DNA of 38,628 nt from Nitrospirota bacterium (lineage in GTDB: Bacteria > Nitrospirota > Nitrospiria > Nitrospirales > NS-4): the NCBI GenBank assembly GCA_005877815.1, contig VBOG01000033.1, forward strand, positions 1 through 38,628. Reading direction: 5' to 3'. Of this stretch, positions 16,425 to 24,489 are shown piece after piece; positions within the stretch are counted from its first letter, which is position 1, and each line of letters opens with the position of its first letter. The notes under the pieces are model-generated. The model worked only from the letters and a program-made list of their open reading frames with translations. It made no database searches and was not told the origin of the DNA. A program made the position numbers and the translations under genes.

Positions 16425-16452
16425 TCAGGCCGGCTCAAGGGAGCCGGCCTGA
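16425..16452. terminator. Bidirectional hairpin between convergent genes
   Basis: TCAGGCCGGCTC (16425-16436), loop AAGG, GAGCCGGCCTGA (16441-16452): a perfect 12-bp GC-rich stem between the ends of the lmo0937-like and CsbD-like genes. Neither side has a long T-run, so it may stabilise 3' ends as well as terminate. Confidence 0.65.
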
Positions 16453-16464
16453 CGAAGGCAGCGG

Positions 16465-16674
16465 TCAGGAGGCTTTGCCGTGCTCCTGGTACCAGCGGTC
16501 GGCCCACTGGCTGACCTCATCTTTCTTGTCTCCGTAGCGCTCTTGTAGCCGGCCTTTGAACTTGTCGTAGTCTCCTTCAATCTGCTTCATATCGTCGTCC
16601 GTAAACCGGCCCCACTGCTTCTTCAACTCACCTTTGAACTGATTCCACATGCCTTTGAATTGATCGTTGTTCAT
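16465..16674 (-). CDS. CsbD-like stress protein
   Basis: A 69-residue hydrophilic protein with the CsbD pattern: NNDQFKGMWNQFKGELKKQWGRFTDDD, then IEGDYDKFKGRLQERYGDKKDEV and WADRW. The family is small, abundant under general stress in many bacteria, and of unclear biochemical role. AGGAGG lies close upstream of the ATG. It is convergent with the lmo0937-like gene, another stress-associated small protein. Confidence 0.93.
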   Translation of the reverse strand: MNNDQFKGMWNQFKGELKKQWGRFTDDDMKQIEGDYDKFKGRLQERYGDKKDEVSQWADRWYQEHGKAS

Positions 16675-16782
16675 CGATAACCTCCTTCACGTTGAATGGA
16701 CCACATGTTATTAATAACCTGTTGATCGCGGGATGACAGTGGACAAATCTTGAGTGGCTGTCTCCAAAATGTCTATTGCAGA

Positions 16783-16791
16783 TGGTATAGT
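16783..16791 (+). promoter_or_regulatory. Extended -10 promoter element
   Basis: TGGTATAGT (TG-n-TATAGT, five of six matches to TATAAT) lies 30 bp upstream of the Spy/CpxP-like start at 16822. The -35 is weak, as is usual for extended -10 promoters. Confidence 0.45.
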
Positions 16792-16821
16792 GTAGGCATC
16801 GCAAAACAGTTGGAGGTTGCA

Positions 16822-17400
16822 ATGGTGACATCGAAACGAACGATGGTCATGATCGGATTGGGGGCGGCTCTCCTCCTCGGGCAGAGCCTTGTGCCGCGGG
16901 TAGGATATGCGGACGCCGACCGGCCTGTAACGCCGGAGACCCGCGAGAGTAGCGACGATGGGCCGTGGATTGATCAGACCCTGCGACGGGCGATTGATAA
17001 AGTGCTTTACCGGCTTCGAAGCGCGACCGAATCGGTGCTTGCCGACATCCATGGTCAGGATGTTGTCGGCGACGCCTTGCGCAGGCTGACGCGGGAGGAT
17101 CGTGATCTACGAACCACGGACGAGCAGCGAGCCAAGCTGCGGGCGATCCTGAACGATTACGAAAAGACGCGCATCCGCGGCGAGGCCGATTACAAGGTCG
17201 CCGAGTTGGATGTCCAGTCTCTCGTCCGTGACGAGTCGGCCAAAGCCGCTGACATTGAAGCGGCGCTCAAACGGTCGGAAGCCGCGCATACGGTGTTGCG
17301 GCTCGAGGGCATTAAGGCCCTTCGGAACGCTGCGGCGGTGCTGACGCCCGAGCAGCGGGAGAAGATGAAAGCCGATCTTGCGACGAGTATGGGGAACTGA
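16822..17400 (+). CDS. Exported Spy/CpxP-like (LTxxQ, metal-resistance fold) protein
   Basis: A 192-residue protein: signal peptide with hydrophobic core VMIGLGAALLLGQSL, then a long helical region. TTDEQRAKLRAILNDYEKTR begins a helical hairpin, and LTPEQREKMKADL near the end is the LTxxQ motif of Spy/CpxP/CnrX-type periplasmic proteins. Relatives act as ATP-independent chaperones or metal sensors in the periplasm. GGAGG lies 6 nt before 16822, which decides the start. It converges with the SNase-like lipoprotein. No two-component partner is adjacent. Confidence 0.83.
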   Translation: MVTSKRTMVMIGLGAALLLGQSLVPRVGYADADRPVTPETRESSDDGPWIDQTLRRAIDKVLYRLRSATESVLADIHGQDVVGDALRRLTREDRDLRTTDEQRAKLRAILNDYEKTRIRGEADYKVAELDVQSLVRDESAKAADIEAALKRSEAAHTVLRLEGIKALRNAAAVLTPEQREKMKADLATSMGN

Positions 17401-17419
17401 TCGCCAGCGCGACGGCCGG

Positions 17420-18019
17420 TTATTTCGGTGTGTCGATCGTTGCGTCGTCGGGCGGGTAGTCGGGGCCCCATACGCCCAATCCTTCCTTGCGCGCCTGCTC
17501 TTCGGCGGCGCGGAATATCTTGTCATGCGACGTAGGAGGCACGGTTTTCGATAGCTGCGCCATGCCCTGTCTCACCATCTCGAGATTGACGAACAGATCA
17601 CCGGCATAGACGTACGCGAGGATCCCCTGCTCGCCGTCCCGCAGGGTGGCTTCGGTCTCCAGCCTCACGGATCGTCCGGCGATGAGCGCCTTGAGGACGT
17701 CGCGCGCCTGCCCGCCCCAGGGCACACGTCCAAGGGGCGGCGCATCGAGTCCGATCAAGCGCACCGTCTCTGTCCGCTCGTTGATGATCGCCGTGAATGT
17801 TTGCCCATCCTGCACCGACACCACTTGGCCCCGCAAAAAGGCCCCGGCCGCTGCAAGCCGGGGATTGTCCTTGGCCTGCGGTGACACGAAGCTGTACGGA
17901 CGGTCGAGAGGCACCGCCAGCACAACGGTGGATTCATCCGCGCCTTGAGGTGTCACCTGCCCACTGGCGCCGATACAGCCTGTCAACAAGAGCGCCGAGA
18001 GACTTGCCGAAAAGCGCAT
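17420..18019 (-). CDS. SNase-like lipoprotein with degenerate active site
   Basis: A 199-residue lipoprotein: MRFSASLSALLLTGC gives a lipobox LTGC (C15). After a 55-residue linker an SNase OB-fold follows: GQVVSVQDGQTFTAI, ETVRLIGLDAPPLG, LKALIAGRSVRLET, GILAYVYAGDLFVN, MVRQGMAQL and EGLGVWGP. Compared with the nuclease consensus, DGDT reads DGQT, the catalytic Glu of DAPE is Pro, and the Arg of the YGR segment reads Gly (EQGILAYV). Only the first active-site Arg (VRL) remains, so it is probably a non-catalytic domain for binding. AAGGACC precedes the ATG. It converges with the Spy-like gene 19 bp away. Confidence 0.82.
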   Translation of the reverse strand: MRFSASLSALLLTGCIGASGQVTPQGADESTVVLAVPLDRPYSFVSPQAKDNPRLAAAGAFLRGQVVSVQDGQTFTAIINERTETVRLIGLDAPPLGRVPWGGQARDVLKALIAGRSVRLETEATLRDGEQGILAYVYAGDLFVNLEMVRQGMAQLSKTVPPTSHDKIFRAAEEQARKEGLGVWGPDYPPDDATIDTPK

Positions 18020-18212
18020 GGTCCTTGTTTAACAGAGCCCGACCGCTTTCTCAAGAAATCGCCCTTGGCAGCCTTACGCATGTCGGAAAATCTGACAGCG
18101 CCTTTCTTGCGATCCAGCCATGGCTTTCGAACATCTTGATTCTTTTTGACTCTCACGGTGGGAATAAAAAATGCCTTAGGTCTGTTTTAACGATGAAAGC
18201 GACGCGACTACA

Positions 18213-18677
18213 ATGCTGCCCTTGAAAGCGGTCGGTCACCTGAAGACGCTCCGGAGCAAGTTCGATGCGGTGGACAAGGCCGAGGTCATGCGATCTGGCT
18301 TGGATAGGATTGCCGAGAAGGCCCTGGCGTTGAGCCACCGGCTGTATGGAGTGGTCGAACGCACCAAGGAGGAGTGGCGTCAGTGGGGCCTGGAACAGGA
18401 GCAGCGGCATGAGACCTGGCGACGCGAGCTTGCCGCCGAGCTTGATGCCGCCATGAACAAGATGGATTTCGACCAGGCCATCCGGCGTTATGGATTTCCT
18501 GTGTCCCATGTCATGGAGGGCAACCGCTTCGTCGCAATCTGGGAGAATGCGCGCATCCGATACACCCCCTTCGTCCTGTCCCCCTATTTCCACCGGATCG
18601 TTCCTCACGGCTTTCGCTTGCGGCTTACGTTCGACAAGTCGACCCGGCTTTGCTACTGGAGTTATCAAGAGTGGTGA
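18213..18677 (+). CDS. Hypothetical cytosolic protein, 154 aa
   Basis: No signal peptide or membrane helix. The N-terminal half is charged helix (AEVMRSGLDRIAEKALALSHRL through ERTKEEWRQWGLEQEQRHETWRRELAAEL), likely coiled-coil. The C-terminal half is a compact aromatic-rich region (YGFPVSHVMEGNRFVAIWENARIRY, SPYFHRIVPHGFRLRLTF, LCYWSYQEW). It overlaps the upstream region of the next gene, with 26 bp to its start. I do not recognise the family. The ribosome site is weak, so the start is uncertain. Confidence 0.62.
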   Translation: MLPLKAVGHLKTLRSKFDAVDKAEVMRSGLDRIAEKALALSHRLYGVVERTKEEWRQWGLEQEQRHETWRRELAAELDAAMNKMDFDQAIRRYGFPVSHVMEGNRFVAIWENARIRYTPFVLSPYFHRIVPHGFRLRLTFDKSTRLCYWSYQEW

Positions 18678-18703
18678 GTGGCGGCCGGGAAGGAGATCGG
18701 ACG

Positions 18704-19375
18704 ATGTCCGCATTGTGGCACGCATTGGAGATGATCATGAAAGTTCATAACGGCATGCAGTTCCTGTTGGTGATCGTCGGTTGCCTTGCGGCGTCCCTCG
18801 CGCTCGGCGTGTGGTATACCGGCACGCGCGTGGCGGCCCTGCAAACCCAGAGCGAGACGGTCGCGCGCCAAACGATTGAATCCGTCAAAAAGGAGCTGGC
18901 CGCGGCCCGCGCTAAGCAGGCGGAGGCGGAACAGGCATTGCGCGAAGCGACGCAATCGGGATCGCAACCCCTTCAGTTGGTGGCCGGACATCCCTACGAA
19001 TCCACGAGGACCATGCCGAGGACGATCTCGCCGATTCAGCGGGACAAGTTTCTTGCGATGGTCAGCGCCGTGCCGAAAGGTTCCATTGAGCTGGTGTCCC
19101 TGTTGGATGATTCCGATTCCTATGTGCTGGCGGTGATGCTCGACGACATGCTGCGGCGGGCCGGATGGAGCGTGAGCGGTATCCGACGCTCGCTGCTGCC
19201 CGACAACCCCATCGGGCTGACGATGGTGGTGAGAAGCCCGGAGACCACGCCGCCCTTCGTACCTGCGCTGCAGAATGCGCTTGAAGCCATCGGCTTCCCC
19301 TGCGCGCCGATCAGGAATGGGGACCGACCGGAGCATTCAGTGGCCATCATCGTGGGGCACCGGCCCTCGATCTGA
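18704..19375 (+). CDS. Membrane-anchored coiled-coil protein, unknown function
   Basis: About 223 residues. One N-terminal membrane helix (FLLVIVGCLAASLALGVWYTG) is followed by a coiled coil (LQTQSETVARQTIESVKKEL through AEAEQALREA), then a globular C-terminal domain with a repeated strand-helix pattern (IELVSLLDDSDSYVLAVMLDDML, IGLTMVVRSPETTPPFVPALQNALEAI, HSVAIIVGHRP). AAGGAG lies about 8 nt before 18704; an in-frame ATG at 18737 with GGAG 6 nt away is nearly as good. It follows the 18213 gene closely, suggesting co-transcription. It might sense or scaffold at the envelope; no catalytic motif is seen. Confidence 0.68.
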   Translation: MSALWHALEMIMKVHNGMQFLLVIVGCLAASLALGVWYTGTRVAALQTQSETVARQTIESVKKELAAARAKQAEAEQALREATQSGSQPLQLVAGHPYESTRTMPRTISPIQRDKFLAMVSAVPKGSIELVSLLDDSDSYVLAVMLDDMLRRAGWSVSGIRRSLLPDNPIGLTMVVRSPETTPPFVPALQNALEAIGFPCAPIRNGDRPEHSVAIIVGHRPSI

Positions 19376-19485
19376 ACAAGTCCCCCTCCTTCGGTCTGGG
19401 TACTTCTTGCTGCGCCTTCTGTAGATTTGAATCCCATGTCGTTTACCCTGAAAATCTAACGCTGTCGAAATGGTGCGACGATCAG

Positions 19486-20127
19486 ATGAAGGTCTGCAAA
19501 GTCTTTTTCCTCTCCGGCCTCATGATTCTTGCTTTGTTGGCGCCTGAATCTGCGCGGACGGAGTGGTATGTCGGTCCGCAGGCTGGTGTCACCTTTGCAG
19601 ACCGGCTCGTGGATGTGAACGGCACCGGCAGTTTTTTTGGGCTGACGGCGCCCGACTTCGATCTGAAGAATTCCATCGCATACGGCGCCAAGCTCGGATA
19701 CTTTCCCGGCAGCAGTTGGTTCGGCATCGAGTTGGATGTCTACAACACGACCCCGCACATTAAGTCGTTAGACGATATCCCCGGCATCCATATGCGTGTC
19801 ACGACCGCCGCGGTGAACATCATCGCGCGATATCCGGGGTTGACGTTTCAGCCCTACGTTGGCGTGGGCTTGGGGCTTATGTTCGCCCATATTGGTGATT
19901 CGCCGACCACGCGCGCCGATTCCGACGTCGGAGCGGGCCTGAATGCGCTCGTCGGAATGCGGTTCTTTGTCACGCCTTATACTGCGCTGTTCACCGAGTA
20001 CAAGTATTCCGAAGCGGATCTGGCTTTTGACAATGCGTTCAGCCCGGCGCAGGGCTTCGCGTCCGGTGGATTTTCGGGCACGTACCGGGCCCAACACATC
20101 GTCGTCGGAATCTTGTATCATTTCTAA
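19486..20127 (+). CDS. Outer-membrane beta-barrel protein (OmpA/OmpW-like, 8 strands)
   Basis: A 213-residue protein with a signal peptide cleaved near ARTEW, then alternating amphipathic strands: WYVGPQAGVTFAD, IAYGAKLGYFPG, FGIELDVYNT, VTTAAVNIIARYP, FQPYVGVGLGLMFAH, GAGLNALVGMRFFVT, TALFTEYKYSEA and AQHIVVGILYHF. The terminal Tyr-His-Phe is the aromatic insertion signature recognised by the Bam machinery. It is followed 27 bp later by an Slp lipoprotein gene. No periplasmic peptidoglycan-binding domain is attached. Confidence 0.88.
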   Translation: MKVCKVFFLSGLMILALLAPESARTEWYVGPQAGVTFADRLVDVNGTGSFFGLTAPDFDLKNSIAYGAKLGYFPGSSWFGIELDVYNTTPHIKSLDDIPGIHMRVTTAAVNIIARYPGLTFQPYVGVGLGLMFAHIGDSPTTRADSDVGAGLNALVGMRFFVTPYTALFTEYKYSEADLAFDNAFSPAQGFASGGFSGTYRAQHIVVGILYHF

Positions 20128-20154
20128 TGGGTCTTTTAGAGCCTCGGTGAGCAG

Positions 20155-20832
20155 ATGAAGGGTGCATCCACATTCGCTGTCATATTGCTGCTCCTGTCGG
20201 CATGTGCGCAGTCGGCGCACCAGTCCGGCCTTGCGACGTTCGATAAGTTCGTTCCCGCCGAGCTTCAGAAGGACATTGACCGGAGTATCTCGTACAGCGA
20301 GATCAAGACGGCGCCGCAGAATTATACCGGCCGCACCGTCATGCTCGGCGGCATTGTGCTGAATGCGAAACGACTGCAGGACAGGACCGAGATCGAGATC
20401 CTGCAGCTTCCGCTGAACCCCGCTCTCGCGCCGATCACGAACAGGAGCCAATCGCAAGGGCGGTTCCTCGCGGTGCAGAAAGAATTCCTCGATCCGGCGA
20501 TCCTTCCAAAGGGAACGCCCGTCACGGTGATCGGAAAGGTGGAGGGGAGCACCGTCAAACCCTTCGATCAAGCCAACTACGAATACCCGGTCCTGGAGGT
20601 CAAAAACATCACGGACTGGGGACGCACGCAGTATGCCGCGCATTATCCGGGATACCGCGTCGCGCCTTATCCTTATTACGGCGGCTACTATCCATACGGC
20701 TATTACGACGGTTTTTACGGCCCGTACGGTTGGGGCCCCTATGGCTATTATCCCGGCTATCTCGTCGTACCGTCCAGGCCTGCGCCCGCTCCGCCGCCCC
20801 CCAGCCAGACCCCTCCGCAGTTCAAAAAATAA
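20155..20832 (+). CDS. Slp-family outer-membrane lipoprotein with Tyr/Gly/Pro-rich tail
   Basis: A 225-residue protein. Signal MKGASTFAVILLLLSAC gives lipobox LSAC. The Slp domain spans about 30-160: VPAELQKDIDRSISYSEIK, YTGRTVMLGGIVLNAKR, IEILQLPLNPALAP, GRFLAVQKEFLDPAILPKG, TVIGKVEGSTVKPF and YEYPVLEVKNI. Residues about 165-205 are a low-complexity Tyr/Gly/Pro run, then a Pro-rich end. Slp is a starvation-inducible outer-membrane lipoprotein family. A paralogue with a different, Gly-rich tail is encoded at 24950. It sits directly behind the beta-barrel gene, so both may belong to one outer-membrane unit. Confidence 0.9.
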   Translation: MKGASTFAVILLLLSACAQSAHQSGLATFDKFVPAELQKDIDRSISYSEIKTAPQNYTGRTVMLGGIVLNAKRLQDRTEIEILQLPLNPALAPITNRSQSQGRFLAVQKEFLDPAILPKGTPVTVIGKVEGSTVKPFDQANYEYPVLEVKNITDWGRTQYAAHYPGYRVAPYPYYGGYYPYGYYDGFYGPYGWGPYGYYPGYLVVPSRPAPAPPPPSQTPPQFKK

Positions 20833-21015
20833 GCCTCAGAAAGTTCGGGTGTCCCGCCTGCGATCTTGCGAACGTGACACATAGCGGTGCATCGAGAGTT
20901 ATCCTCCCTTCTGAGGGCTGCATTCCCCACCATAAGGAGCATGGAACACATTGGCTAGGGGTAAACATAATAAGCGGTCAAGGTCAGTGCCAAACTCATT
21001 GCAAAGGAGAGACGG

Positions 21016-21237
21016 ATGAGAAAGTTATTCGGAACATTATTTGCCGTGGCGATCGCGATCGTATTCGGATTCAGCACATATGTGATGGCGGACCCGCCGC
21101 CTCCTCTCGAGAAGGATAAGGCCAAGGCTGAAGAGAAGATGGAAAAGGCCGACGCCAAGGCGGACAAGAAAAAGGCCGATGCTGAGGCGAAGGCCGCCAA
21201 GAAGAAGGCAGAGGCGGAAGAGAAGGCGAAACACTAA
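21016..21237 (+). CDS. Small exported Lys/Ala/Glu-rich coiled-coil protein
   Basis: A 73-residue protein: signal peptide MRKLFGTLFAVAIAIVFGF cleaved after VMA, a PPPP segment, then a heptad-like run of Ala, Lys, Glu and Asp to the end. AAAGGAGAG precedes the ATG. The mature part of about 45 residues has no aromatic residues and is likely a single helix. Function is unknown; it is one of several small charged exported proteins in this window. Confidence 0.75.
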   Translation: MRKLFGTLFAVAIAIVFGFSTYVMADPPPPLEKDKAKAEEKMEKADAKADKKKADAEAKAAKKKAEAEEKAKH

Positions 21238-21242
21238 TCGGA

Positions 21243-21272
21243 ACCGACAGGGCCTCTCGGGGCCCTGTCGGT
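21243..21272 (+). terminator. Strong hairpin after the Lys/Ala/Glu-rich gene
   Basis: ACCGACAGGGCC (21243-21254), loop TCTCGG, GGCCCTGTCGGT (21261-21272): a perfect 12-bp stem beginning 6 bp after the stop codon. No T-run follows. Confidence 0.65.
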
Positions 21273-21294
21273 CCACACACTGCGTATTCGAAGG

Positions 21295-21531
21295 ATGGAG
21301 CAGCAAGCGACCAAGGCGGTGAACTGGAGGCAGTGGCTGCGCACGCCGCAGTGCGTGCCCGTTGCCGCCACTGATACGCTCGACATGTTGGCGGAAGTCT
21401 TGACCGACCAGGACTGGCCGACCGACCACCAGGCAGCGATGCATCATTTCCTCAAAATCGCCAGGGACGAGGGGCTTGTCACTGCGCAGGAATATATGCG
21501 ACTGCGCGCGGCCATCGCCCCGGAAATGTAA
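21295..21531 (+). CDS. Hypothetical protein, 78 aa
   Basis: A soluble, mostly helical protein with WRQWLRTPQCVPVAATDTLDML and DWPTDHQAAMHHFLKIARDEGLVTAQEYMRLRAAI. The second half vaguely recalls small YozE/SAM-like helical domains, but the resemblance is too weak to name. The ribosome site (GAAGG immediately before the ATG) is poor. It lies between two exported-protein genes on the same strand. Confidence 0.6.
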   Translation: MEQQATKAVNWRQWLRTPQCVPVAATDTLDMLAEVLTDQDWPTDHQAAMHHFLKIARDEGLVTAQEYMRLRAAIAPEM

Positions 21532-21564
21532 CTCTGGCCCCGTATTCCGTCTATCGGACCTGTC

Positions 21565-22365
21565 ATGAGCCGTTGGTTTCCGGTCATTGTGCTGATGGCC
21601 CTGTCAGCATCAGTTTCTGCCATGGAAGTTCCCGTGCGTTTCACCGAAGGGACCATGCACGGATTCCTTAGCGTGCGTTCGATGACCGGCGAACAGATCG
21701 CTCAGGGCAAGGCGCTTCAGGTCGCGAAGGGCGAGCAGGTAGAAACCCGGCTGGTTTTTCATTTCAAGGACGGGTCTCTGTACGACGAGAAAGTGACATT
21801 TACGCAGCAGCGCATCTTTACCTTGCAGAAGTACAACCTCATTCAACGCGGCCCCTCGTTTCCCGAAGATCTTGAAGTGACGATGGACCGCGGGGCGGGC
21901 CAATACACGGTCCGCACGCAAGCCGACAAGGACGCTCCCGAACAAGTCACGACCGGAACGCTGGAGCTGCCGGTGGATGCGTACAACGGCATGATGGTGA
22001 TGATTTTGAAAAACCTGCCGAAGGGGGTGAGTGAGACGGTGTCCTATATGGCCTTTCTACCGGCGCCGACGGTGATTAAATTGGAAATATGGCCCGTGGA
22101 TGAGACGAAAATCACCGTCGGAGAGATAGCGAAGCAAGCGACACAATATCGCATGGAGCCAAAAATGGCCGGGCTCAAACTGCTGTTCGGTCGGCTTTTC
22201 GGGAAGATCCCGCGGGATTGGCATTATCACTTCGTGATCCTGACCGAAGAAGTGCCCGCGTTTGTTCAGTTCGAAGGGCCGCTCCACTATAAAGGGCCCG
22301 TCGTGCAGATCGGCCTTCTGAGTCCATACATCACTGAACCCGAAGTTACCAACTCTTCCAAGTAA
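21565..22365 (+). CDS. Exported protein of unknown function, 266 aa
   Basis: The signal peptide MSRWFPVIVLMALSASVSA is cleaved before MEVP. The mature part is beta-rich: VPVRFTEGTMHGFLSVRSM, TRLVFHFKDGSLYDEKVTF, RIFTLQKYNLIQRGPSFP, TGTLELPVDAYNGMMVMI, SYMAFLPAPTVIKLEIWPV, KLLFGRLFGKIPRDWHYHFVI and VPAFVQFEGPLHYKGPVVQIGL. The layout recalls DUF3108-type periplasmic beta proteins, but I am not certain. No membrane helix follows the signal. It starts 33 bp after the preceding small gene. Confidence 0.75.
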   Translation: MSRWFPVIVLMALSASVSAMEVPVRFTEGTMHGFLSVRSMTGEQIAQGKALQVAKGEQVETRLVFHFKDGSLYDEKVTFTQQRIFTLQKYNLIQRGPSFPEDLEVTMDRGAGQYTVRTQADKDAPEQVTTGTLELPVDAYNGMMVMILKNLPKGVSETVSYMAFLPAPTVIKLEIWPVDETKITVGEIAKQATQYRMEPKMAGLKLLFGRLFGKIPRDWHYHFVILTEEVPAFVQFEGPLHYKGPVVQIGLLSPYITEPEVTNSSK

Positions 22366-22563
22366 CACTCTTTCGTTCGGTTGTAGGGTCAGGCCTACAC
22401 ACGTGTGAATTCCGCACCATTTTTCCCTAGGTGAAAACTTAAGGACATGCGGTTTTTCATACGCTTCCCATTGGGCGTACGAGGCATCTATTTTGCTGTC
22501 TTTCAGCGGTAGGAAGTTGTCCGATCAGACCGGCGAGTGAGTCCGGCAAAGGAGGCGACGACG

Positions 22564-22926
22564 ATGGGTGGGATCAATCCCTGGAAGGCCGCGACACTCG
22601 GTATGGTGATCGCCGGCACAACTGCGTTCGGAACCTCATATGTCGTGGCCCTCACGAAGATGCCGGAAAGCCCGAAGGTTTCCCGACATGCGAAAGTGAA
22701 AGTGGGAACGCTCGATCGGCACCAGATTCCCCCGGCTGAAATCGAGCAGTGCAACGCGTATGCGTCCCACGTCAATGGCAACGCGGGCGAGGCTCCCAGG
22801 GGGGCTGCAGTCACCGTAGGAGGCATCGGCAGAGGCACGCTCTACGGAGTGAATGAATCCAAACAGCACGATGAGCGGTATCGGCGGGTCTATGCCTCCT
22901 GCATGCGCGCCCGCGGCTATAACTAA
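22564..22926 (+). CDS. Small exported protein with YxxCMxxRGY ending
   Basis: A 120-residue protein with the start set by AAAGGAGG 8 nt upstream. The N-terminal helix AATLGMVIAGTTAFGTSYVVAL is a membrane anchor or uncleaved signal. The C-terminal YRRVYASCMRARGYN resembles the end of glycine-zipper family envelope proteins, which share a Cys-Met-x-x-x-Gly-Tyr tail; the zipper itself is not clearly present (only a few Gly in GGIGRGTLYG). A second Cys in EIEQCNAYA could pair with the terminal one. Function unknown. Confidence 0.7.
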   Translation: MGGINPWKAATLGMVIAGTTAFGTSYVVALTKMPESPKVSRHAKVKVGTLDRHQIPPAEIEQCNAYASHVNGNAGEAPRGAAVTVGGIGRGTLYGVNESKQHDERYRRVYASCMRARGYN

Positions 22927-23003
22927 GCGGCGACGGGATTTTACCTCCCGGTCGTTCCTGTGTCTAAAGTTCCATGCGCATCACACGAAAGGAAGAAGAG
23001 GCG

Positions 23004-23327
23004 ATGAAGAAAGAGATTGCAAGTTTGGCGATCGGGGCCTTCCTGACAGGCACCGCAGCGTTCGGGCAGAACACCACGACGCCGGTGATTGATGACCGGA
23101 TCATTAATCAGGAGAAGCGGATTCAGCAGGGCCAGAATAGCGGGCAGTTAACCGATAAGGAAGCCAACAGGCTGAACAATCGGTTGAACAAGATTGAGAA
23201 CGATGAGGCGAAGGCCAAGGCTGACGGCACGGTTACGCCTCAGGAAAAGAAGAAGCTGAACCGTGAGCTTAATCGGAACAGCCGCAAGATCCATCGGGAG
23301 AAGCACGACAAGGAAACCGGTGGGTAA
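23004..23327 (+). CDS. Small exported basic helical protein
   Basis: A 107-residue protein with signal peptide (KEIASLAIGAFLTGTAAFG). The mature region is Asn, Lys, Arg and Gln rich: IINQEKRIQQGQNSGQLTDKEANRLNNRLNK, DGTVTPQEKKKLNREL, NRNSRKIHREKHDK. The Q-L-T-x-x-E and T-P-Q-E-K turns recall EF-hand-like or helix-hairpin repeats found in a widespread hypothetical exported family. GGAAGAAGAGG lies before the ATG at 23004. Role unknown. Confidence 0.75.
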   Translation: MKKEIASLAIGAFLTGTAAFGQNTTTPVIDDRIINQEKRIQQGQNSGQLTDKEANRLNNRLNKIENDEAKAKADGTVTPQEKKKLNRELNRNSRKIHREKHDKETGG

Positions 23328-23514
23328 GCAAGCCGAGGCCGTCGTGGCGTCTCGGCCCATCGAGCGCATCGCCCAGGCCGTCGACGCGACGAATTCATGG
23401 CCGATTTTCGGTGGACGCCGGGGGTTTCCTCATCTACCGAAGTTGAACCCGCGACGCCCCGCCCATTTTCCCTAGGGACCTACCTCCTTGTGATGTTTCA
23501 TGACCGTTCGAGCC

Positions 23515-23868
23515 GCCACTTCCTTCGCACGTTGCCTGGCGGCGCGTTGAACGCCGACGCCTTGCGTGTGAACAAGAAGGCCCAGGAATTTGTCCGAACG
23601 ATCGACGAGCAGCAGAAGCCCGTGGCGGTCATCTGTCATGGACCGTGGCTCCTCGTCTCGGCGGGTCTCGTGCGCGCCGCAAGTTGACGAGCTATCACAC
23701 GATACAGGACGTCGCAACGCCGGCGGGACTTGGGAAGACCGGGAGGTGATCCTGGATCGCAATTGGGTCAGCAGCCGCCGGCCCAAGGACCTTCCGGCCT
23801 TCAATCGGGAGATGATGGTGCTCTTCAGCGAAGAGCGGACGAAAGCCGGCAAATACGCCGCCGTATAA
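23515..23868 (+). pseudogene. Decayed DJ-1/PfpI-family gene
   Basis: Three consecutive pieces of a PfpI-type protein lie in different frames. LPGGALNADALRVNKKAQEFV and PVAVICHGPWLLVSAGLVR keep the nucleophile-elbow Cys. Then TSYHTIQD lies one frame over, and NAGGTWEDREVILDRNWVSS to the end (stop 23868) lies in a third. Single-base deletions are needed near 23674-23678 and 23711-23714. The N-terminal 50-60 residues of the family are missing. The clean conserved residues on both sides suggest recent decay, or base-calling errors. Confidence 0.85.
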
Positions 23869-23911
23869 TGTTCCTGCTATCAGGGAGGACTTCACGCCCT
23901 TCGCGCAATCT

Positions 23912-24241
23912 CTACCTACCCCCTTGCTTGGCTCGTGCATTGTCACGACCCTGCTTGCCATGCTCGCCGGCCACCTCGTCGGCGCGATCGAGGCCGGGTT
24001 TTTTCTCTTCCTTGTTCGCGCGTTTTTCGCCTTTTTTCTTCTCCCCCTTTTTCTCCCCTTTGTCTTTGTCGGCGTCTTTCGCCAACGGCGGAATGGCAGG
24101 GGGAGGAGCGGCAGGAGCCGCCGGCGTCCCTGGTGTGACGGGCGCGATAGGCGTGTTCGGGATCGCGGGTGCTTGAGCAAGCGTCGACGTGCTGAACGCG
24201 AGCGCAATCAAAAGTGTCGTCAGACCTACGAGTGGTCGCAT
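23912..24241 (-). CDS. Small exported Pro-rich, Lys-rich protein
   Basis: About 109 residues. Signal peptide RPLVGLTTLLIALAFSTSTLAQA, then a Pro/Ala-rich spacer (IPNTPIAPVTPGTPAAPAAP) and a strongly charged Lys/Glu/Asp C-terminus (KDKGEKKGEKKKGEKRANKEE). AAGGAGG lies 7 nt before the ATG at 24241 (4 nt before an adjacent ATG at 24244). It is convergent with the PfpI pseudogene. Function unknown; it belongs with the other charged exported small proteins here. Confidence 0.72.
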   Translation of the reverse strand: MRPLVGLTTLLIALAFSTSTLAQAPAIPNTPIAPVTPGTPAAPAAPPPAIPPLAKDADKDKGEKKGEKKKGEKRANKEEKKPGLDRADEVAGEHGKQGRDNARAKQGGR

Positions 24242-24489
24242 CATCGTTCCTCCTTGTATGGTTCTCACCGATGAATCAAAACAAAGTCTCATCATGATAC
24301 TGAGGTCGGAATTTCTAGACAAACTTATCTTTTGAAAAACAGGCGTCTGCTCGCTGCATCGGCTGCCCTGCCGATCCACCTTTCTGTTTCCAAGAAATCA
24401 CCTGTACTTTTTTCGATAGGCTGGCTACCATGCCCCAATTCAAAAAGATCGGACTGCACGCAGAACTTCCAACCATAAGGAGCGCGCAC

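Noticed and set aside
20929-20940. ACCATAAGGAGC, repeated at 24472-24483
   Set aside because: A shared 12-mer covering a ribosome-site-like AAGGAG; the first copy leads only to a 5-codon frame, so it is probably coincidental.
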